Positions 44,763 through 53,890 of a DNA stretch of 64,000 nt are shown here, in pieces (position 1 is the first letter of the stretch; the number at the start of each line of letters is the position of its first letter). A model generated the notes under the pieces. It searched no databases, had not been told where the DNA came from, and saw nothing but the letters and a program-made list of their open reading frames with translations. The translations under genes were made by a program, and so were the position numbers. Source of the stretch: Herbaspirillum sp. 3R11 (GTDB lineage Bacteria > Pseudomonadota > Gammaproteobacteria > Burkholderiales > Burkholderiaceae_D); NCBI RefSeq assembly GCF_004563925.1, contig NZ_SPNJ01000002.1, positions 372,001 to 436,000 on the forward strand, written 5' to 3'.

Positions 44763-45097
44763 AATTGCATTCCGGAAACAGGTGTTCGCATGGCGCAGTC
44801 GCGAACCACTCGACCGGGCAACTGAGAATGATTGTCGTTAAGACAACATGCGGCATCCTAGCAACAACATTTATTGTCTGTAAAGCAATTTTCCGGGCGG
44901 CATCAAATCGGACGTAGAAGGCGCCGTACGAAACTTCCCGGCGCAAACGGTTTCTGAGCAACGATTCCGCCGCGCCGGGTAGTACCTCATATGACTACCG
45001 GCGCGGCAGCTCAGCCGGTTTCCGGAGAATTGCCGGATTTCACCTTCCCGCAAGTCGTTATAATGCGGGGATTGTCTTTCTCACCAGTCTCACACGC
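44763..45097 (+). promoter_or_regulatory. Divergent pilM/ponA intergenic region with ponA -10 box
   Basis: This is a 335-base gap. A perfect TATAAT stands at 45059-45064, 33 bases before the ponA ATG; no good -35 lies at 17 bases, and TTTCAC at 45038 is the nearest. The left half must hold the pilM promoter, but I cannot point to a convincing one. The small reading frames here are not protein-like. Confidence 0.55.
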
Positions 45098-47548
45098 ATG
45101 ACCACCCCAGAAAACAACGGCAAAGCGCCAGCTTCGCAACCCGCTGACGCAACACCGAATCCTGCAAGTGCACCCGCACCGGCAGCTACTCCCGCCGCCG
45201 GCTCCGGCCCCGTCAAGAAAGTCAAAAAGCGCCTGCATCCGATCCTGCGCGTGCTGCTGGGCGGCATTGGCTTGTTGGCGGCGCTGGTGCTGATGGCAGT
45301 GCTGGTGCTCGGGTTTGTCGTCACGCTGGCGTATCCCAAGCTGCCGGATCTCGACACGCTGACCGACTATCGCCCCAAGATTCCGCTGCGCGTGTTCTCC
45401 GCGGACGGCGTGCTGATCGGCGAGTTCGGCGAGGAGCGCCGCAACCTGGTGCACATCAAGGACATCCCCGACATCATGAAAAAGGCTGTGCTGGCGATTG
45501 AAGATGATCGTTTCTATGAGCACGGCGGCGTCGACTATCAGGGCATCGTCCGCGCATCGGTCGCCAATCTGTCCGGCGGCAGCGGCGGCGCCAGCACCAT
45601 CACGCAGCAGGTGGCGCGTAATTTCTTTCTGACCAGCAATGAGCCGACTTTCCTGCAAAAGGCGTCGCGCAAATTCCTCTACGAAATTCCGCTGGCCTGG
45701 AAAATCGAACGCAACCTGACCAAGGACCAGATCCTTGAGGTCTACATGAACCAGATTTATCTGGGGCAGCGCGCCTATGGTTTCTCTTCGGCGGCGCAGA
45801 TCTACTTCGGCAAGCAGCTCAAGGAGTTGACGATTGCCGAATCCGCCATGCTGGCCGGCTTGCCGAAGGCGCCGTCGGCCTACAACCCGGTGGTCAATCC
45901 GAAACGCGCCCACGCGCGCCAGCAATACATCTTGCTGCGCATGCGCCAGCTCGGCTACATCACCGAAGCGCAATACACCCAGGCCAAGGATGAAGAGCTG
46001 CAGGTCAAGAGTGACAGCACCGCCTTCGGCGTGCATGCGGAATACGTCTCGGAAATGGCGCGTCAGCTGGTCTACGCGCAGTTCAAGGACGACACCTACA
46101 CGCGCGGCCTGAATGTCTTCACGACGATCACCAAGGCTGACCAGGACGCCGCTTACCTGGCCCTGCGTCGCGGCATCATCGACTACGAACGCCGTCACGG
46201 CTATCGCGGTCCGGAAGGCTACATGGAGATTCCGACCGCATCGAAGGAAGAAGCCGACGACGCCATCGAATCCGAATTGGCCGACCACCCCGACAGCGAC
46301 GACCTGATCGCCGCCGTCGTGCTGGAAGCCACCACCAAGGAAATCACCGCCGTGCTGGCGACCGGCGACGAGATCAAGATTTCCGGCAGCGGCCTCGGCT
46401 TCGCCGGCAACCTGCTCAGCGAAAAAGCGCCGCCGCAAAAGAAGATCAAGCGCGGCGCCATCATCCGCGTGTTCCAGGACGGCAAGAACTGGATCGTCAC
46501 GCAAATGCCGGAAGTCGAATCGGCGTTCATCTCGCTTGATCCGAACGACGGTTCGATCCGCTCGCTGGTGGGCGGCTTCGACTTCAACCGCAACAAGTTC
46601 AACCACGTGATCCAGGCGTGGCGCCAGCCGGGCTCGTCGTTTAAGCCCTTCATCTATTCGTCGTCGCTGGAAAAAGGTTTGTCGCCGGCCACCATCATCA
46701 ACGATGCGCCGCTGACATTCACCCAGACCGGCGGCCAGGTGTGGCAGCCGAAGAACTACGGCGGCAAGTTCGAAGGTCCGATTTCGATGCGCCGCGCGTT
46801 GCAGAAGTCGATCAACCTGGTGTCGATCCGCATCCTCGAACGCGTCGGCGTCAAGTATGCGCAGGAATACATCACGCGCTTCGGCTTCGACGCCGACAAG
46901 AATCCGCCTTACCTGACGCTGGCGCTGGGCGCCGGCGCGGTAACGCCGCTGCAGATGGTGGGAGCGTATTCGGTGTTCGCCAACGGCGGCTACAAGATCA
47001 ATCCCTACCTGATCTCGAAGATCACCGACAACAACGGCAACACGCTGTCCGAAGCGCATCCGGCCCGTTCCGGCGATGAAGCCAACCGCGTGATCGATGC
47101 GCGCAACGCCTTCGTGATGGACAGCATGCTGCGCGACGTCGTGCGCCACGGCACTGCGGTCAAGGCGCTCTCGCTCAAGCGTACCGATCTGGCCGGCAAG
47201 ACCGGCACCACCAACGATTCGATGGACGCCTGGTTCGCCGGCTACCAGCCGAATCTGGTCGGCATCGCCTGGATGGGTTACGACCAGCCGAAAAGCCTGG
47301 GCGACCGTGAAACCGGTGGCGGCCTGGCGTTGCCGGTCTGGATCAGCTACATGCAGAAGGCGCTCAAGGACGTGCCGATGGTCGACCGCACGGTGCCGAC
47401 CGGCCTGATCGAATCGGGTGGCGAGTACTACTATTCGGAATATCCGCCGAGCGCCAGCGTGCGTGATCTGGGCCTGGGCGAACACGGCGCTGCGGCGTCG
47501 CCGGAAGAAGAAAAAGCCAAGAACCAGATGAAGAACGAATTGTTCTGA
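45098..47548 (+). CDS. ponA: Penicillin-binding protein 1A (bifunctional transglycosylase/transpeptidase)
   Basis: The 816 residues open with an Ala/Pro-rich cytoplasmic tail of about 45, then a basic stretch and a membrane anchor (VLLGGIGLLAALVLMAVLVLGFV). The GT51 glycosyltransferase domain has EDDRFYEHGGVDYQGIVRA and GGASTITQQVARNFFL. An OB-like insert follows, then the transpeptidase with SSFKP (catalytic Ser), SIN-type SINLVS and KTGTTN. It polymerises and cross-links peptidoglycan in the periplasm. Divergence from pilM is the conserved arrangement in beta- and gammaproteobacteria. Confidence 0.96.
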   Translation: MTTPENNGKAPASQPADATPNPASAPAPAATPAAGSGPVKKVKKRLHPILRVLLGGIGLLAALVLMAVLVLGFVVTLAYPKLPDLDTLTDYRPKIPLRVFSADGVLIGEFGEERRNLVHIKDIPDIMKKAVLAIEDDRFYEHGGVDYQGIVRASVANLSGGSGGASTITQQVARNFFLTSNEPTFLQKASRKFLYEIPLAWKIERNLTKDQILEVYMNQIYLGQRAYGFSSAAQIYFGKQLKELTIAESAMLAGLPKAPSAYNPVVNPKRAHARQQYILLRMRQLGYITEAQYTQAKDEELQVKSDSTAFGVHAEYVSEMARQLVYAQFKDDTYTRGLNVFTTITKADQDAAYLALRRGIIDYERRHGYRGPEGYMEIPTASKEEADDAIESELADHPDSDDLIAAVVLEATTKEITAVLATGDEIKISGSGLGFAGNLLSEKAPPQKKIKRGAIIRVFQDGKNWIVTQMPEVESAFISLDPNDGSIRSLVGGFDFNRNKFNHVIQAWRQPGSSFKPFIYSSSLEKGLSPATIINDAPLTFTQTGGQVWQPKNYGGKFEGPISMRRALQKSINLVSIRILERVGVKYAQEYITRFGFDADKNPPYLTLALGAGAVTPLQMVGAYSVFANGGYKINPYLISKITDNNGNTLSEAHPARSGDEANRVIDARNAFVMDSMLRDVVRHGTAVKALSLKRTDLAGKTGTTNDSMDAWFAGYQPNLVGIAWMGYDQPKSLGDRETGGGLALPVWISYMQKALKDVPMVDRTVPTGLIESGGEYYYSEYPPSASVRDLGLGEHGAAASPEEEKAKNQMKNELF

Positions 47549-47577
47549 CGGCTAGAACATTGGTCATCTGAAGGTGC

Positions 47578-47617
47578 AAAAAAAACGGCAGGGGATCAAA
47601 CCCTGCCGTTTTTTTAC
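47578..47617. terminator. Bidirectional terminator between ponA and queC
   Basis: The 10-bp stem AACGGCAGGG/CCCTGCCGTT (47584-47593, 47601-47610) is flanked by A8 and T7. Confidence 0.88.
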
Positions 47618-47641
47618 GCCTGAAATATGTCCGCTTTGTCT

Positions 47642-48370
47642 CTATGCGGCCTGCGCATATTGCTGATAACCGCGTGCCCGCAGGTCGCAGGCCGGGCACT
47701 TGCCGCAGCCGTAACCCCAGTCATGCAAGGCGCCGCGTTCGCCCAGATAGCAGGTGTGGGTGTCCGATCGGATCAGGTCGACCAGCGCCTTGCCGCCGAG
47801 TTCTTCCGACAGGCGCCAGGTAGCGGCCTTGTCGATCCACATGAGCGGCGTTTCGACTTTGAGATGTGTCGCCATGCCCAGGTTGAGGGCGACCTGCAAG
47901 GCCTTCATGGTGTCGTCGCGGCAATCCGGATAACCCGAAAAATCAGTCTCGCACATGCCGCCCACCAGCACATCCAGCCCGCGCCGATAGGCCACCGTCG
48001 CCGCCACCGTCATGAACAGCAGATTGCGACCCGGTACGAAGGTATTGGGCAAGCCGTTTTCCTGCATCGAGATGGCGACGTCGCGTGTCAGCGCGGTGTC
48101 GGAAATCTTGCTGATCAGGGACAGATCGACCATGTGGTCTTCGCCGAGCTTGTTGTTCCACTCGTCAGAAAAGCCGCGCATTTTTTCCAGCAGGGCCGGG
48201 CGCACTTTCAGTTCGATGGCGTGGCGCTGGCCATAATCGAAGCCGATGGTTTCGACTTTGTCATAGCGCGACAGCGCCCATGCGAGGCAGGTGGTGGAAT
48301 CCTGGCCGCCGCTGAACAGGACCAGTGCGCGGTGCGGCAAGGAGGGACGTGGCGTTGTTGCGATGTTCAT
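47642..48370 (-). CDS. queC: 7-cyano-7-deazaguanine synthase
   Basis: The 242 residues have the PP-loop [18 protein letters not shown] near the N-terminus, [12 protein letters not shown], and a C-terminal zinc site built from CYLGE...[17 protein letters not shown]. It makes preQ0 from 7-carboxy-7-deazaguanine, ATP and ammonia for queuosine in tRNA. The other que genes are not in the window. Confidence 0.95.
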   Translation of the reverse strand: MNIATTPRPSLPHRALVLFSGGQDSTTCLAWALSRYDKVETIGFDYGQRHAIELKVRPALLEKMRGFSDEWNNKLGEDHMVDLSLISKISDTALTRDVAISMQENGLPNTFVPGRNLLFMTVAATVAYRRGLDVLVGGMCETDFSGYPDCRDDTMKALQVALNLGMATHLKVETPLMWIDKAATWRLSEELGGKALVDLIRSDTHTCYLGERGALHDWGYGCGKCPACDLRARGYQQYAQAA

Positions 48371-48423
48371 GTTTCTGTCTTCTTATTGATGGGTCGTGAG
48401 GCTTGTTGTTGCTACCGCTGTTT

Positions 48424-49209
48424 CTATTTCTTGCTGACGTTGTCGAGGGTTTGCTCGATGAAGTCGCCATCGGGATCGGTAAAACGCAGGCGCACCGGAT
48501 ACCAGTCCGACGACGGCGCCAGCCAGATGTCGAGCTTCTGGCTCTTGTCGTCCGGCGGCGGCGCACGGAAGATGTGCACGGCGTTGACCTCGCCCTGTTT
48601 TGTCTTGATCTTTTCGCGGCCGACCACCTTGAAGCTCCATTGTTCGGCGTCGCGCGGACCGGCCACGAAGAACAGCCATTCGGAACCGTTGGTGAACTTG
48701 TCCGGCGCGCCGCGCGCCACCGAGATCAGTTGCCAGATGATGCTGGTGCGATCCTGTTCGCCGCCCTTGAGCGGATAGGTCTCGCTTGATTGCGTGAAGT
48801 TGATGGCGTGCGTTTCGCGGTTGAACGTCGTGGTGGACGCTTCGCGGCGGAAGCGTTTTTCCACGAAGCGCGCCGGCGCCAGTCCGTACTCGTCAATGTC
48901 GCCTTCGCTGGTGGCCTCGAGAATCTTACCGACCAGCATGGCGCGCGTTTCGGCGTTGACGCTGTATTTGCCGTTGGCGTTGCTCCACTTGACCGTGGAT
49001 TCGCCGGTGACTTGCAGGCCGCTTTGCTTGGCTTCGATGTTGTAGTGGAGGTCGGCCGACGGCGGCAGGCTGACTTTGCGCTTGAGCGCCGGATGTTCGG
49101 CCGGATCGGCTGCCAGGGCCAGGGGAACGGTGGCGGCGCTCAGCAGCAAGACGCCGAGCAGGCGCGAAAGGCCGCGTCGTGAAGAAATGTTGATAGTTTG
49201 ACTATGCAT
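48424..49209 (-). CDS. DUF3108 periplasmic protein
   Basis: The 261 residues have a signal peptide (LLGVLLLSAATVPLALA). The DUF3108 core reads LHYNIEAKQSGLQVTGESTVKWSNANGKYSVNAE, ARFVEKRFRREASTTTFNRE, GGEQDRTSIIWQLISVARG, and IWLAPSSDWYPVRLRFTDPDGDFIEQTL. It is secreted with a beta-rich fold; function unknown. A longer paralogue with the same motifs lies 161 bases upstream on the same strand. Confidence 0.82.
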   Translation of the reverse strand: MHSQTINISSRRGLSRLLGVLLLSAATVPLALAADPAEHPALKRKVSLPPSADLHYNIEAKQSGLQVTGESTVKWSNANGKYSVNAETRAMLVGKILEATSEGDIDEYGLAPARFVEKRFRREASTTTFNRETHAINFTQSSETYPLKGGEQDRTSIIWQLISVARGAPDKFTNGSEWLFFVAGPRDAEQWSFKVVGREKIKTKQGEVNAVHIFRAPPPDDKSQKLDIWLAPSSDWYPVRLRFTDPDGDFIEQTLDNVSKK

Positions 49210-49370
49210 GTGGAATCACTTGAAAATTCGGCAACTGTCTGGCGGGTCCTGCGTATGCCGGGACGAAGCATGCCTACGGTTTTTCGGAGCGTTGCGAGTT
49301 TGTTCGACCGCGCTCGATGGCGCTAGTTTATAGAGTTTTTATTGCAGAGTTTTTATCCCGGTGTTCTTTG

Positions 49371-50456
49371 TCATGGCGTCTTGAGTCTGGACAGAGACAG
49401 CTCCAGATAGTCCCCGTTGGTTTCGGTAAAGCGCAGTCGCGCCGGATACCATTGACGGCCCGGTTCCAGCCAGATGTCGAGGCGCTGTTCGTAGGACCCC
49501 GGGCGTGGCTGGCGCACCACGTGCCAGACCTGGGCTACGCCGGTAACGAGGCGGATTTCTTCGTGGCCGACCACTTGCATGCGCCACACTTCGCCGTCGC
49601 GCACGCCGGCCACGAACAGGTCGATGACTGCGCCGGGCGTGAATTTGGCGCTGTCACCACGGCCGATGGCGGCCAGTTGCCAGATCAGGCTGGCGCGGTC
49701 CTGCTCGCCGCCGGCGCGCGGATAGGTGGTAGTCGAGGCGGAAAAACTGACGACGTTACGTTCGCGATTGAAGTGCGTGTTGGTGGCGGGGCGGTTGCGT
49801 TTTTTCTCGGTGTACAGCTCGGGCTCGACGCCGAACGTGCCGATGTCGCCGCTGCTGGTGAAGTTGAGGAAGGCGATCTTGGCGAACAGGCGCGTATAGA
49901 CTTCGCCGTCGACCGTGTAGCGATTGCCGTCGGTTTTCCAGTCCAGCGTGCTGGTGCCGTGCCAGGTAAGGTTGTCGGAGAACGCCAGCACGTCGTATTC
50001 GAGTGCGGCGGAGGGCGGCGGATCGATGTGATATTGCGTGCCCTGGACGGGCGGCAGGCCGTCATCTTTGGGGGCAGCGGATTCGGCAGCGACGACGGTT
50101 TGAGGCGGTTCCGGGGCCGGCGGGCTGACTGTTGCCGGAGTGGCGTCAACGGCTGCGACCGCATCAGACGATGGCGACGCCGGTGGTGCAGGCGAACGCG
50201 GTCTGGCAGGTTTCAGCAACTTCGGCAACGTCGGTGATTTGGGCGCGGCAGCCACCGGCAGCGACACCGGCTGGCTGGGCAAGTCCAGCTGACGCAGCGT
50301 CACGCTCACGCTGGAGGTCGCGCGTTCATCGGCATTCGCCGCGTTGAAATAGTCCTTGCCCCAGTGGATGACCAGTACGTGCAGCACGATGGTGAGCAGA
50401 ATCAGCGCGGCAATGCGCCGACGCCTGGTGGGTGGAAAAGTTGTTGCTTCTGTCAT
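49371..50456 (-). CDS. DUF3108 protein with N-terminal membrane anchor and Pro-rich linker
   Basis: The 361 residues start at 50456. A single membrane helix (IAALILLTIVLHVLVIHW, about 16-33) is followed by a Pro/Ala-rich periplasmic linker of about 90 residues. The shape resembles TonB, but there is no TonB C-terminal domain. A DUF3108 domain from about residue 140 has YHIDPPPSAALEYDVLAFSDNLTWHGTSTLDWKTDG, GGEQDRASLIWQLAAIGRG, and IWLEPGRQWYPARLRFTETNGDYLELSL. It shares its order of motifs with the 48424-49209 gene, so the pair arose by duplication. Function unknown. Confidence 0.8.
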   Translation of the reverse strand: MTEATTFPPTRRRRIAALILLTIVLHVLVIHWGKDYFNAANADERATSSVSVTLRQLDLPSQPVSLPVAAAPKSPTLPKLLKPARPRSPAPPASPSSDAVAAVDATPATVSPPAPEPPQTVVAAESAAPKDDGLPPVQGTQYHIDPPPSAALEYDVLAFSDNLTWHGTSTLDWKTDGNRYTVDGEVYTRLFAKIAFLNFTSSGDIGTFGVEPELYTEKKRNRPATNTHFNRERNVVSFSASTTTYPRAGGEQDRASLIWQLAAIGRGDSAKFTPGAVIDLFVAGVRDGEVWRMQVVGHEEIRLVTGVAQVWHVVRQPRPGSYEQRLDIWLEPGRQWYPARLRFTETNGDYLELSLSRLKTP

Positions 50457-50572
50457 GGCGCAAGTGTATCGCGCCCTCGCCATCGGGAGGCGAGGAATGC
50501 GTTGCTCACATACGCAAACCACGTACAATCGTCGCAAGCCCTACGTGATCATTTTGCCGATTGGAGACTGCA

Positions 50573-51301
50573 ATGCTCAACCAAAACAACATGCCCGGCG
50601 CCGGATCGATTTCCGACACCATGGAATTCATGCGCAAGATGTGGGGCAGCATGGGCACGCCGGCGATCGGCATTCCGTCGCTGTCGGTGGAAGAAATCAA
50701 CAAGAAGATCTCGGACCTCAAGACGGTCGCCTCCTGGCTCGAACTCAACATGAACATGTTGCGTGCCACCATACAGACGCTGGAAGTGCAAAGCGCCACG
50801 CTGACGACGCTGCAGGCGATGGGCGCGATCCTGTCGACGCGCGAAGGCGAGGGGGCAGCGGCCGCGAAGGCGGGATCGCCGTTCGGCTTCCCGACATGGC
50901 CGCCGCAAGGCAAGCCGGCGGCGGAATCCGCACCCGCGCGTGCGCCGGAACCTGAGCCGGAACCTGAGCCTGAAGTTGAACCGGAAGAGACCGCGCAGCC
51001 TCAAGCCGCTGCACCGTCCGCTTCCGGCGACAAGCCTGACCCCGCCGCGCCTGACTTCCAAGCCTCGATGGCGAATCCGACGGCATGGTGGAACTTGCTG
51101 CAGGAACAATTCCAGCAGGCGGTCGGCAACGTGCTGGCGGATCAGCCGCCGGCCGGAAAAGATATCAAAACACCATCTCCCGCGGCTCAGAAAAAAACAA
51201 CAAAAGCCAAACCTGCGGCCAAACCGCGAACACGCGCCAAATCGACTGTTGTACAATCTGGCAAACCCAAGCCAGCCTCCCGCAAGCCCAAATCCCCTTG
51301 A
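50573..51301 (+). CDS. phaM: PhaM-type polyhydroxyalkanoate granule protein
   Basis: The 242 residues start at 50573 with GGAG at 50563-50566. The N-terminal segment has DTMEFMRKMWGSMG and LSVEEINKKISDLKTVASWLELNMNMLRATIQTLEVQSATL, the PhaM signature. An acidic Glu-Pro linker follows near residues 120-145. The C-terminus is a Lys/Ala/Pro-rich DNA-binding tail of PAKKA/AKPR type. PhaM binds PHA synthase and the nucleoid and sets the number and distribution of PHB granules. No pha synthase gene is in the window. Confidence 0.85.
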   Translation: MLNQNNMPGAGSISDTMEFMRKMWGSMGTPAIGIPSLSVEEINKKISDLKTVASWLELNMNMLRATIQTLEVQSATLTTLQAMGAILSTREGEGAAAAKAGSPFGFPTWPPQGKPAAESAPARAPEPEPEPEPEVEPEETAQPQAAAPSASGDKPDPAAPDFQASMANPTAWWNLLQEQFQQAVGNVLADQPPAGKDIKTPSPAAQKKTTKAKPAAKPRTRAKSTVVQSGKPKPASRKPKSP

Positions 51302-51441
51302 TCGGCGCAAAACAACAACATTTGTCCGCATAATTTGCGAGACTTTGCCGCTTGTCATCATTCTGAAATGAAGCCGTTTTAGTATGGGGACGGGGAAAAT
51401 TCTTGGTAAAATCAACAAGTTAAATCATAGGCAAGGTCAGA

Positions 51442-52299
51442 ATGCTGTACCCAGAACTGTTTAAATCGCTCGAGCAAGTCCGCTGGAACATGGATAAAGA
51501 TATTCCTTGGGACAAATTCGACGCTTCTCTGCTCTCCGACGAGCAAGCCCAGACCATTCGCATGAATGCGATCACTGAATGGTCCGCGCTGCCTGCGACG
51601 GAAATGTTCCTGCGCGACAACCGCGGCGACAGCGACTTTTCCGCCTTCATGTCGGTGTGGTTCTTCGAAGAGCAAAAACACTCGCTGGTGCTGATGGAAT
51701 ACCTGCGCCGCTTCAAGCCGGAGTTCGCCCCGACCGAAGAAGAACTGCACAACGTGCGCTTTGAATTCGATCCGGCGCCGCCGCTGGAAACGCTGATGAT
51801 GCACTTCTGCGGCGAAATCCGCCTGAACCACTGGTACCGTTGCGCCTCCGACTGGCACACCGAACCGGTCATCAAGCAAATCTACAAGATCATCAGCCAG
51901 GACGAAGCACGCCACGGCGGCGCTTACCTGCGCTACATGAAAAAAGCCCTGGTCGAAGTCGGCGATACTGCGCGCGCCGCTTTCGCCAAGATCGGCGTGC
52001 TGATGGCTTCGGCCCGTCGCACCGAAAAGCCGCTGCATCCGACCAACCTGCACGTCAACCAGGCGCTGTTCCCGAACGACACCGTGCAAAGCCGTTTGCC
52101 GGATCCGGAGTGGCTCGAGCACTGGCTCGACACGCAGATCAAGTTCGACAGCGAGTGGGAAAAGAAGGTCGTCGACCGCATCCTGCACAACATGTCGCTG
52201 CTGTTCGAGCGCACGTTCGAGACCGTGCAGGAGCTCAACCGCTACCGCAAGGAAGTCGTCACGCGCATGGCGCCGCCGGCACATCCCGCCGCCGCCTGA
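51442..52299 (+). CDS. Ferritin-like di-iron protein, acyl-ACP-desaturase-like
   Basis: The 285-residue all-helical protein has two carboxylate-His motifs, EEQKH (about residues 76-80) and DEARH (about residues 154-158), the pattern of a di-iron ferritin-like site. Other helices carry FCGEIRLNHWYR with a further Glu. The general layout (ALPATEMFLRDNRGD, VWFFEEQKHSLVLMEYL) resembles soluble acyl-ACP desaturases and related oxidases, but the family call is not firm. The gene is widespread in Burkholderiales as a hypothetical protein. Oxygen-dependent chemistry is inferred. It has its own terminator. Confidence 0.72.
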   Translation: MLYPELFKSLEQVRWNMDKDIPWDKFDASLLSDEQAQTIRMNAITEWSALPATEMFLRDNRGDSDFSAFMSVWFFEEQKHSLVLMEYLRRFKPEFAPTEEELHNVRFEFDPAPPLETLMMHFCGEIRLNHWYRCASDWHTEPVIKQIYKIISQDEARHGGAYLRYMKKALVEVGDTARAAFAKIGVLMASARRTEKPLHPTNLHVNQALFPNDTVQSRLPDPEWLEHWLDTQIKFDSEWEKKVVDRILHNMSLLFERTFETVQELNRYRKEVVTRMAPPAHPAAA

Positions 52300-52320
52300 C
52301 CGGGTCGCTTCCGAATCGGC

Positions 52321-52347
52321 AAAGCCGCACTCAGGTGCGGCTTTTTT
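52321..52347 (+). terminator. Terminator after the ferritin-like gene
   Basis: The 9-bp stem AAGCCGCAC/GTGCGGCTT (52322-52330, 52335-52343) has a TCAG loop and a T-rich tail. Confidence 0.87.
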
Positions 52348-52419
52348 ACATGTGTATGCAAGCTTGCAACGCAACCGCATTAAGTTACCGTACAACGCAA
52401 CTGTTATCTGGAATTGTCC

Positions 52420-52893
52420 ATGAGTGATTTCGAGAAAAAAATCTGCAGCCGCGCCGACCTGCAAGCGCGCGTCGCCGCCTTGCCGCAGCCGGTAGTACTG
52501 ACCAACGGCGTGTTCGACATCCTGCATCGCGGTCACGTGACCTACCTGGCGCAAGCACGCGCCGAAGGCGCATCGCTGGTGGTCGCGGCCAATACCGATG
52601 CTTCGGTCAAGCGCCTCGGCAAGGGCGATGATCGTCCGATCAACACCTGCGAAGACCGCATGGCCGTGCTGGCCGCGCTGGAGTCGGTGTCGCTGGTGGT
52701 GCCCTTCGATGAAGACACTGCACTGGAAGTGGTGCAGGAGGCGCGTCCGCAGATTTACGTCAAGGGCGGCGACTACGACATGGCGGCGATTCCCGAAGGG
52801 CAGGCCGTGGCGGCCTATGGCGGAAAGTCCGTGGCGATTGCGTTCGAACACGACCGTTCGACGACCAAGCTGCTGGCCAAGGTGCGCAAGTAG
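52420..52893 (+). CDS. rfaE2: D-glycero-beta-D-manno-heptose 1-phosphate adenylyltransferase
   Basis: The 157 residues start at ATG 52420. The nucleotidyltransferase signature is LTNGVFDILHRGHVTYLAQAR with HRGH; KRLGKGDDRPINTCEDRMAVLAAL and the C-terminal EHDRSTTKLLAKVR match HldE-C/RfaE2. It makes ADP-heptose for the lipopolysaccharide inner core. It stands alone, so the kinase half (RfaE1) must be encoded elsewhere. Confidence 0.94.
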   Translation: MSDFEKKICSRADLQARVAALPQPVVLTNGVFDILHRGHVTYLAQARAEGASLVVAANTDASVKRLGKGDDRPINTCEDRMAVLAALESVSLVVPFDEDTALEVVQEARPQIYVKGGDYDMAAIPEGQAVAAYGGKSVAIAFEHDRSTTKLLAKVRK

Positions 52894-52924
52894 GCCGTCA
52901 GCCTCGGCGCCGGGAGCGCAGATG

Positions 52925-52953
52925 AAAAAAGCGGCCCGCGGGCCGCTTTTTTT
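52925..52953. terminator. Bidirectional terminator between rfaE2 and the copper chaperone gene
   Basis: The 8-bp stem AGCGGCCC/GGGCCGCT (52930-52937, 52940-52947) is flanked by A6 and T7. Confidence 0.88.
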
Positions 52954-52980
52954 CTGCTCACCTTCGGTGGGCGAGACACA

Positions 52981-53487
52981 TCAGTGATGCATGTGTTCCA
53001 TCCCGCCTTTGGCGTCCTTCGCATCCTTGCCGGCGGTCTTGTCTTCGACGTAGATCGACACTTCCAGCTTGCCGGCTTTTTCAAACGTCAGCGTCAGCGG
53101 GATCTTGTCGCCCAGCTTGAGCGGCTGGCTCAGGCCGATCAGCATGATGTGATAGCCGTTGCCTGGCTGCATAGCGATCTTCTCGGACGGCTTGATGTCG
53201 ATGCTGCCGACTTCGCGCATCTTCATGACATTGCCGTCCATGGACATGGTGTGGATTTCGGAGGATTTGGCAACCGGCGAGCTGACCGACAGCAGCTTGT
53301 CCCCGGTCTTGCCCTTGTTCTCGATGCTCAGGTAAGCGCCGCCGGACGGCTGGCCGGGCACGGTCGGGCGCGCCCACGGGTGGCCGACCTGCAAGTCGCC
53401 GGCTTTGTATTCATGGGCGGAAGCGGCGCCGCTCAGCGCGATGCCGGCGATCAGGGCCAGGCGGGAAAATAAATGACGGTGGGACAT
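52981..53487 (-). CDS. Periplasmic copper chaperone, PCu(A)C family
   Basis: The 168 residues have a signal peptide (ending GAASAHEY) and the copper-binding order HTMSM, a distant Met-rich segment (DGNVMKMREVG) and GNGYHIMLIGL, matching H(M)x10Mx21HxM. A His/Met-rich tail (MEHMHH) ends the chain. AAGGA lies before the ATG at 53487. PCu(A)C proteins deliver Cu(I) to the CuA site of cytochrome oxidase. It may be relevant that coxB lies 8 kb away, but no linkage is shown. Confidence 0.93.
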   Translation of the reverse strand: MSHRHLFSRLALIAGIALSGAASAHEYKAGDLQVGHPWARPTVPGQPSGGAYLSIENKGKTGDKLLSVSSPVAKSSEIHTMSMDGNVMKMREVGSIDIKPSEKIAMQPGNGYHIMLIGLSQPLKLGDKIPLTLTFEKAGKLEVSIYVEDKTAGKDAKDAKGGMEHMHH

Positions 53488-53539
53488 GGATATCCTTGGG
53501 AAAAAATGAAAGAGGGGGTGCTGTCTTACGGAACATCCA

Positions 53540-53890
53540 TCAGGCCGGAGGCGCGCGCGCCCAGCTGTCCTCGCGCAGTCGCTGCAGTTGCGATACGCGT
53601 TGCGGGGCAGGCGTCGTGACGTAGACCAATGCGGCGCGGAAGGCGTCGACATTGCTGTCCGGAAAATCCAGGTGAAACGGCTGGCCGCCGCTGCAGTACA
53701 GGCAATGCGCATGCGCCATCTGGCCCGGCGCCCCGGTCGGGCTTTGCCACGATGCGGAGGTCGAGCAGATCGCCATGGCCCTCTCAGGCGATGACTTGGT
53801 CGCCGCCTGCGATGCCAGCGGCAACAGGCTGCCGATCGCCAGGCAGGCGATGGCGATCCAGGTGGCGACAGGGCGGAGGAGGCTCGGCAT
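53540..53890 (-). CDS. DUF2946 protein, possibly copper-linked
   Basis: About 116 residues from ATG 53890. It has an N-terminal signal or anchor (TWIAIACLAIGSLLPLASQAA) and a short mature part with HCLYCSGGQP, the CxxC pattern of DUF2946. The gene lies 52 bases before the PCu(A)C gene on the same strand and is probably co-transcribed; this pairing is common. A TATAAT stands at 53905-53900 on the minus strand, only ten bases before the ATG, so either the message is nearly leaderless or the start is further downstream. Confidence 0.72.
   Translation of the reverse strand: MPSLLRPVATWIAIACLAIGSLLPLASQAATKSSPERAMAICSTSASWQSPTGAPGQMAHAHCLYCSGGQPFHLDFPDSNVDAFRAALVYVTTPAPQRVSQLQRLREDSWARAPPA

Noticed and set aside
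45011-47485. An 824-residue open frame antisense to ponA
   Set aside because: It mirrors ponA codon by codon in GC-rich DNA, has Arg/Ala/Gly-rich composition without motifs, and ponA itself has all catalytic motifs.
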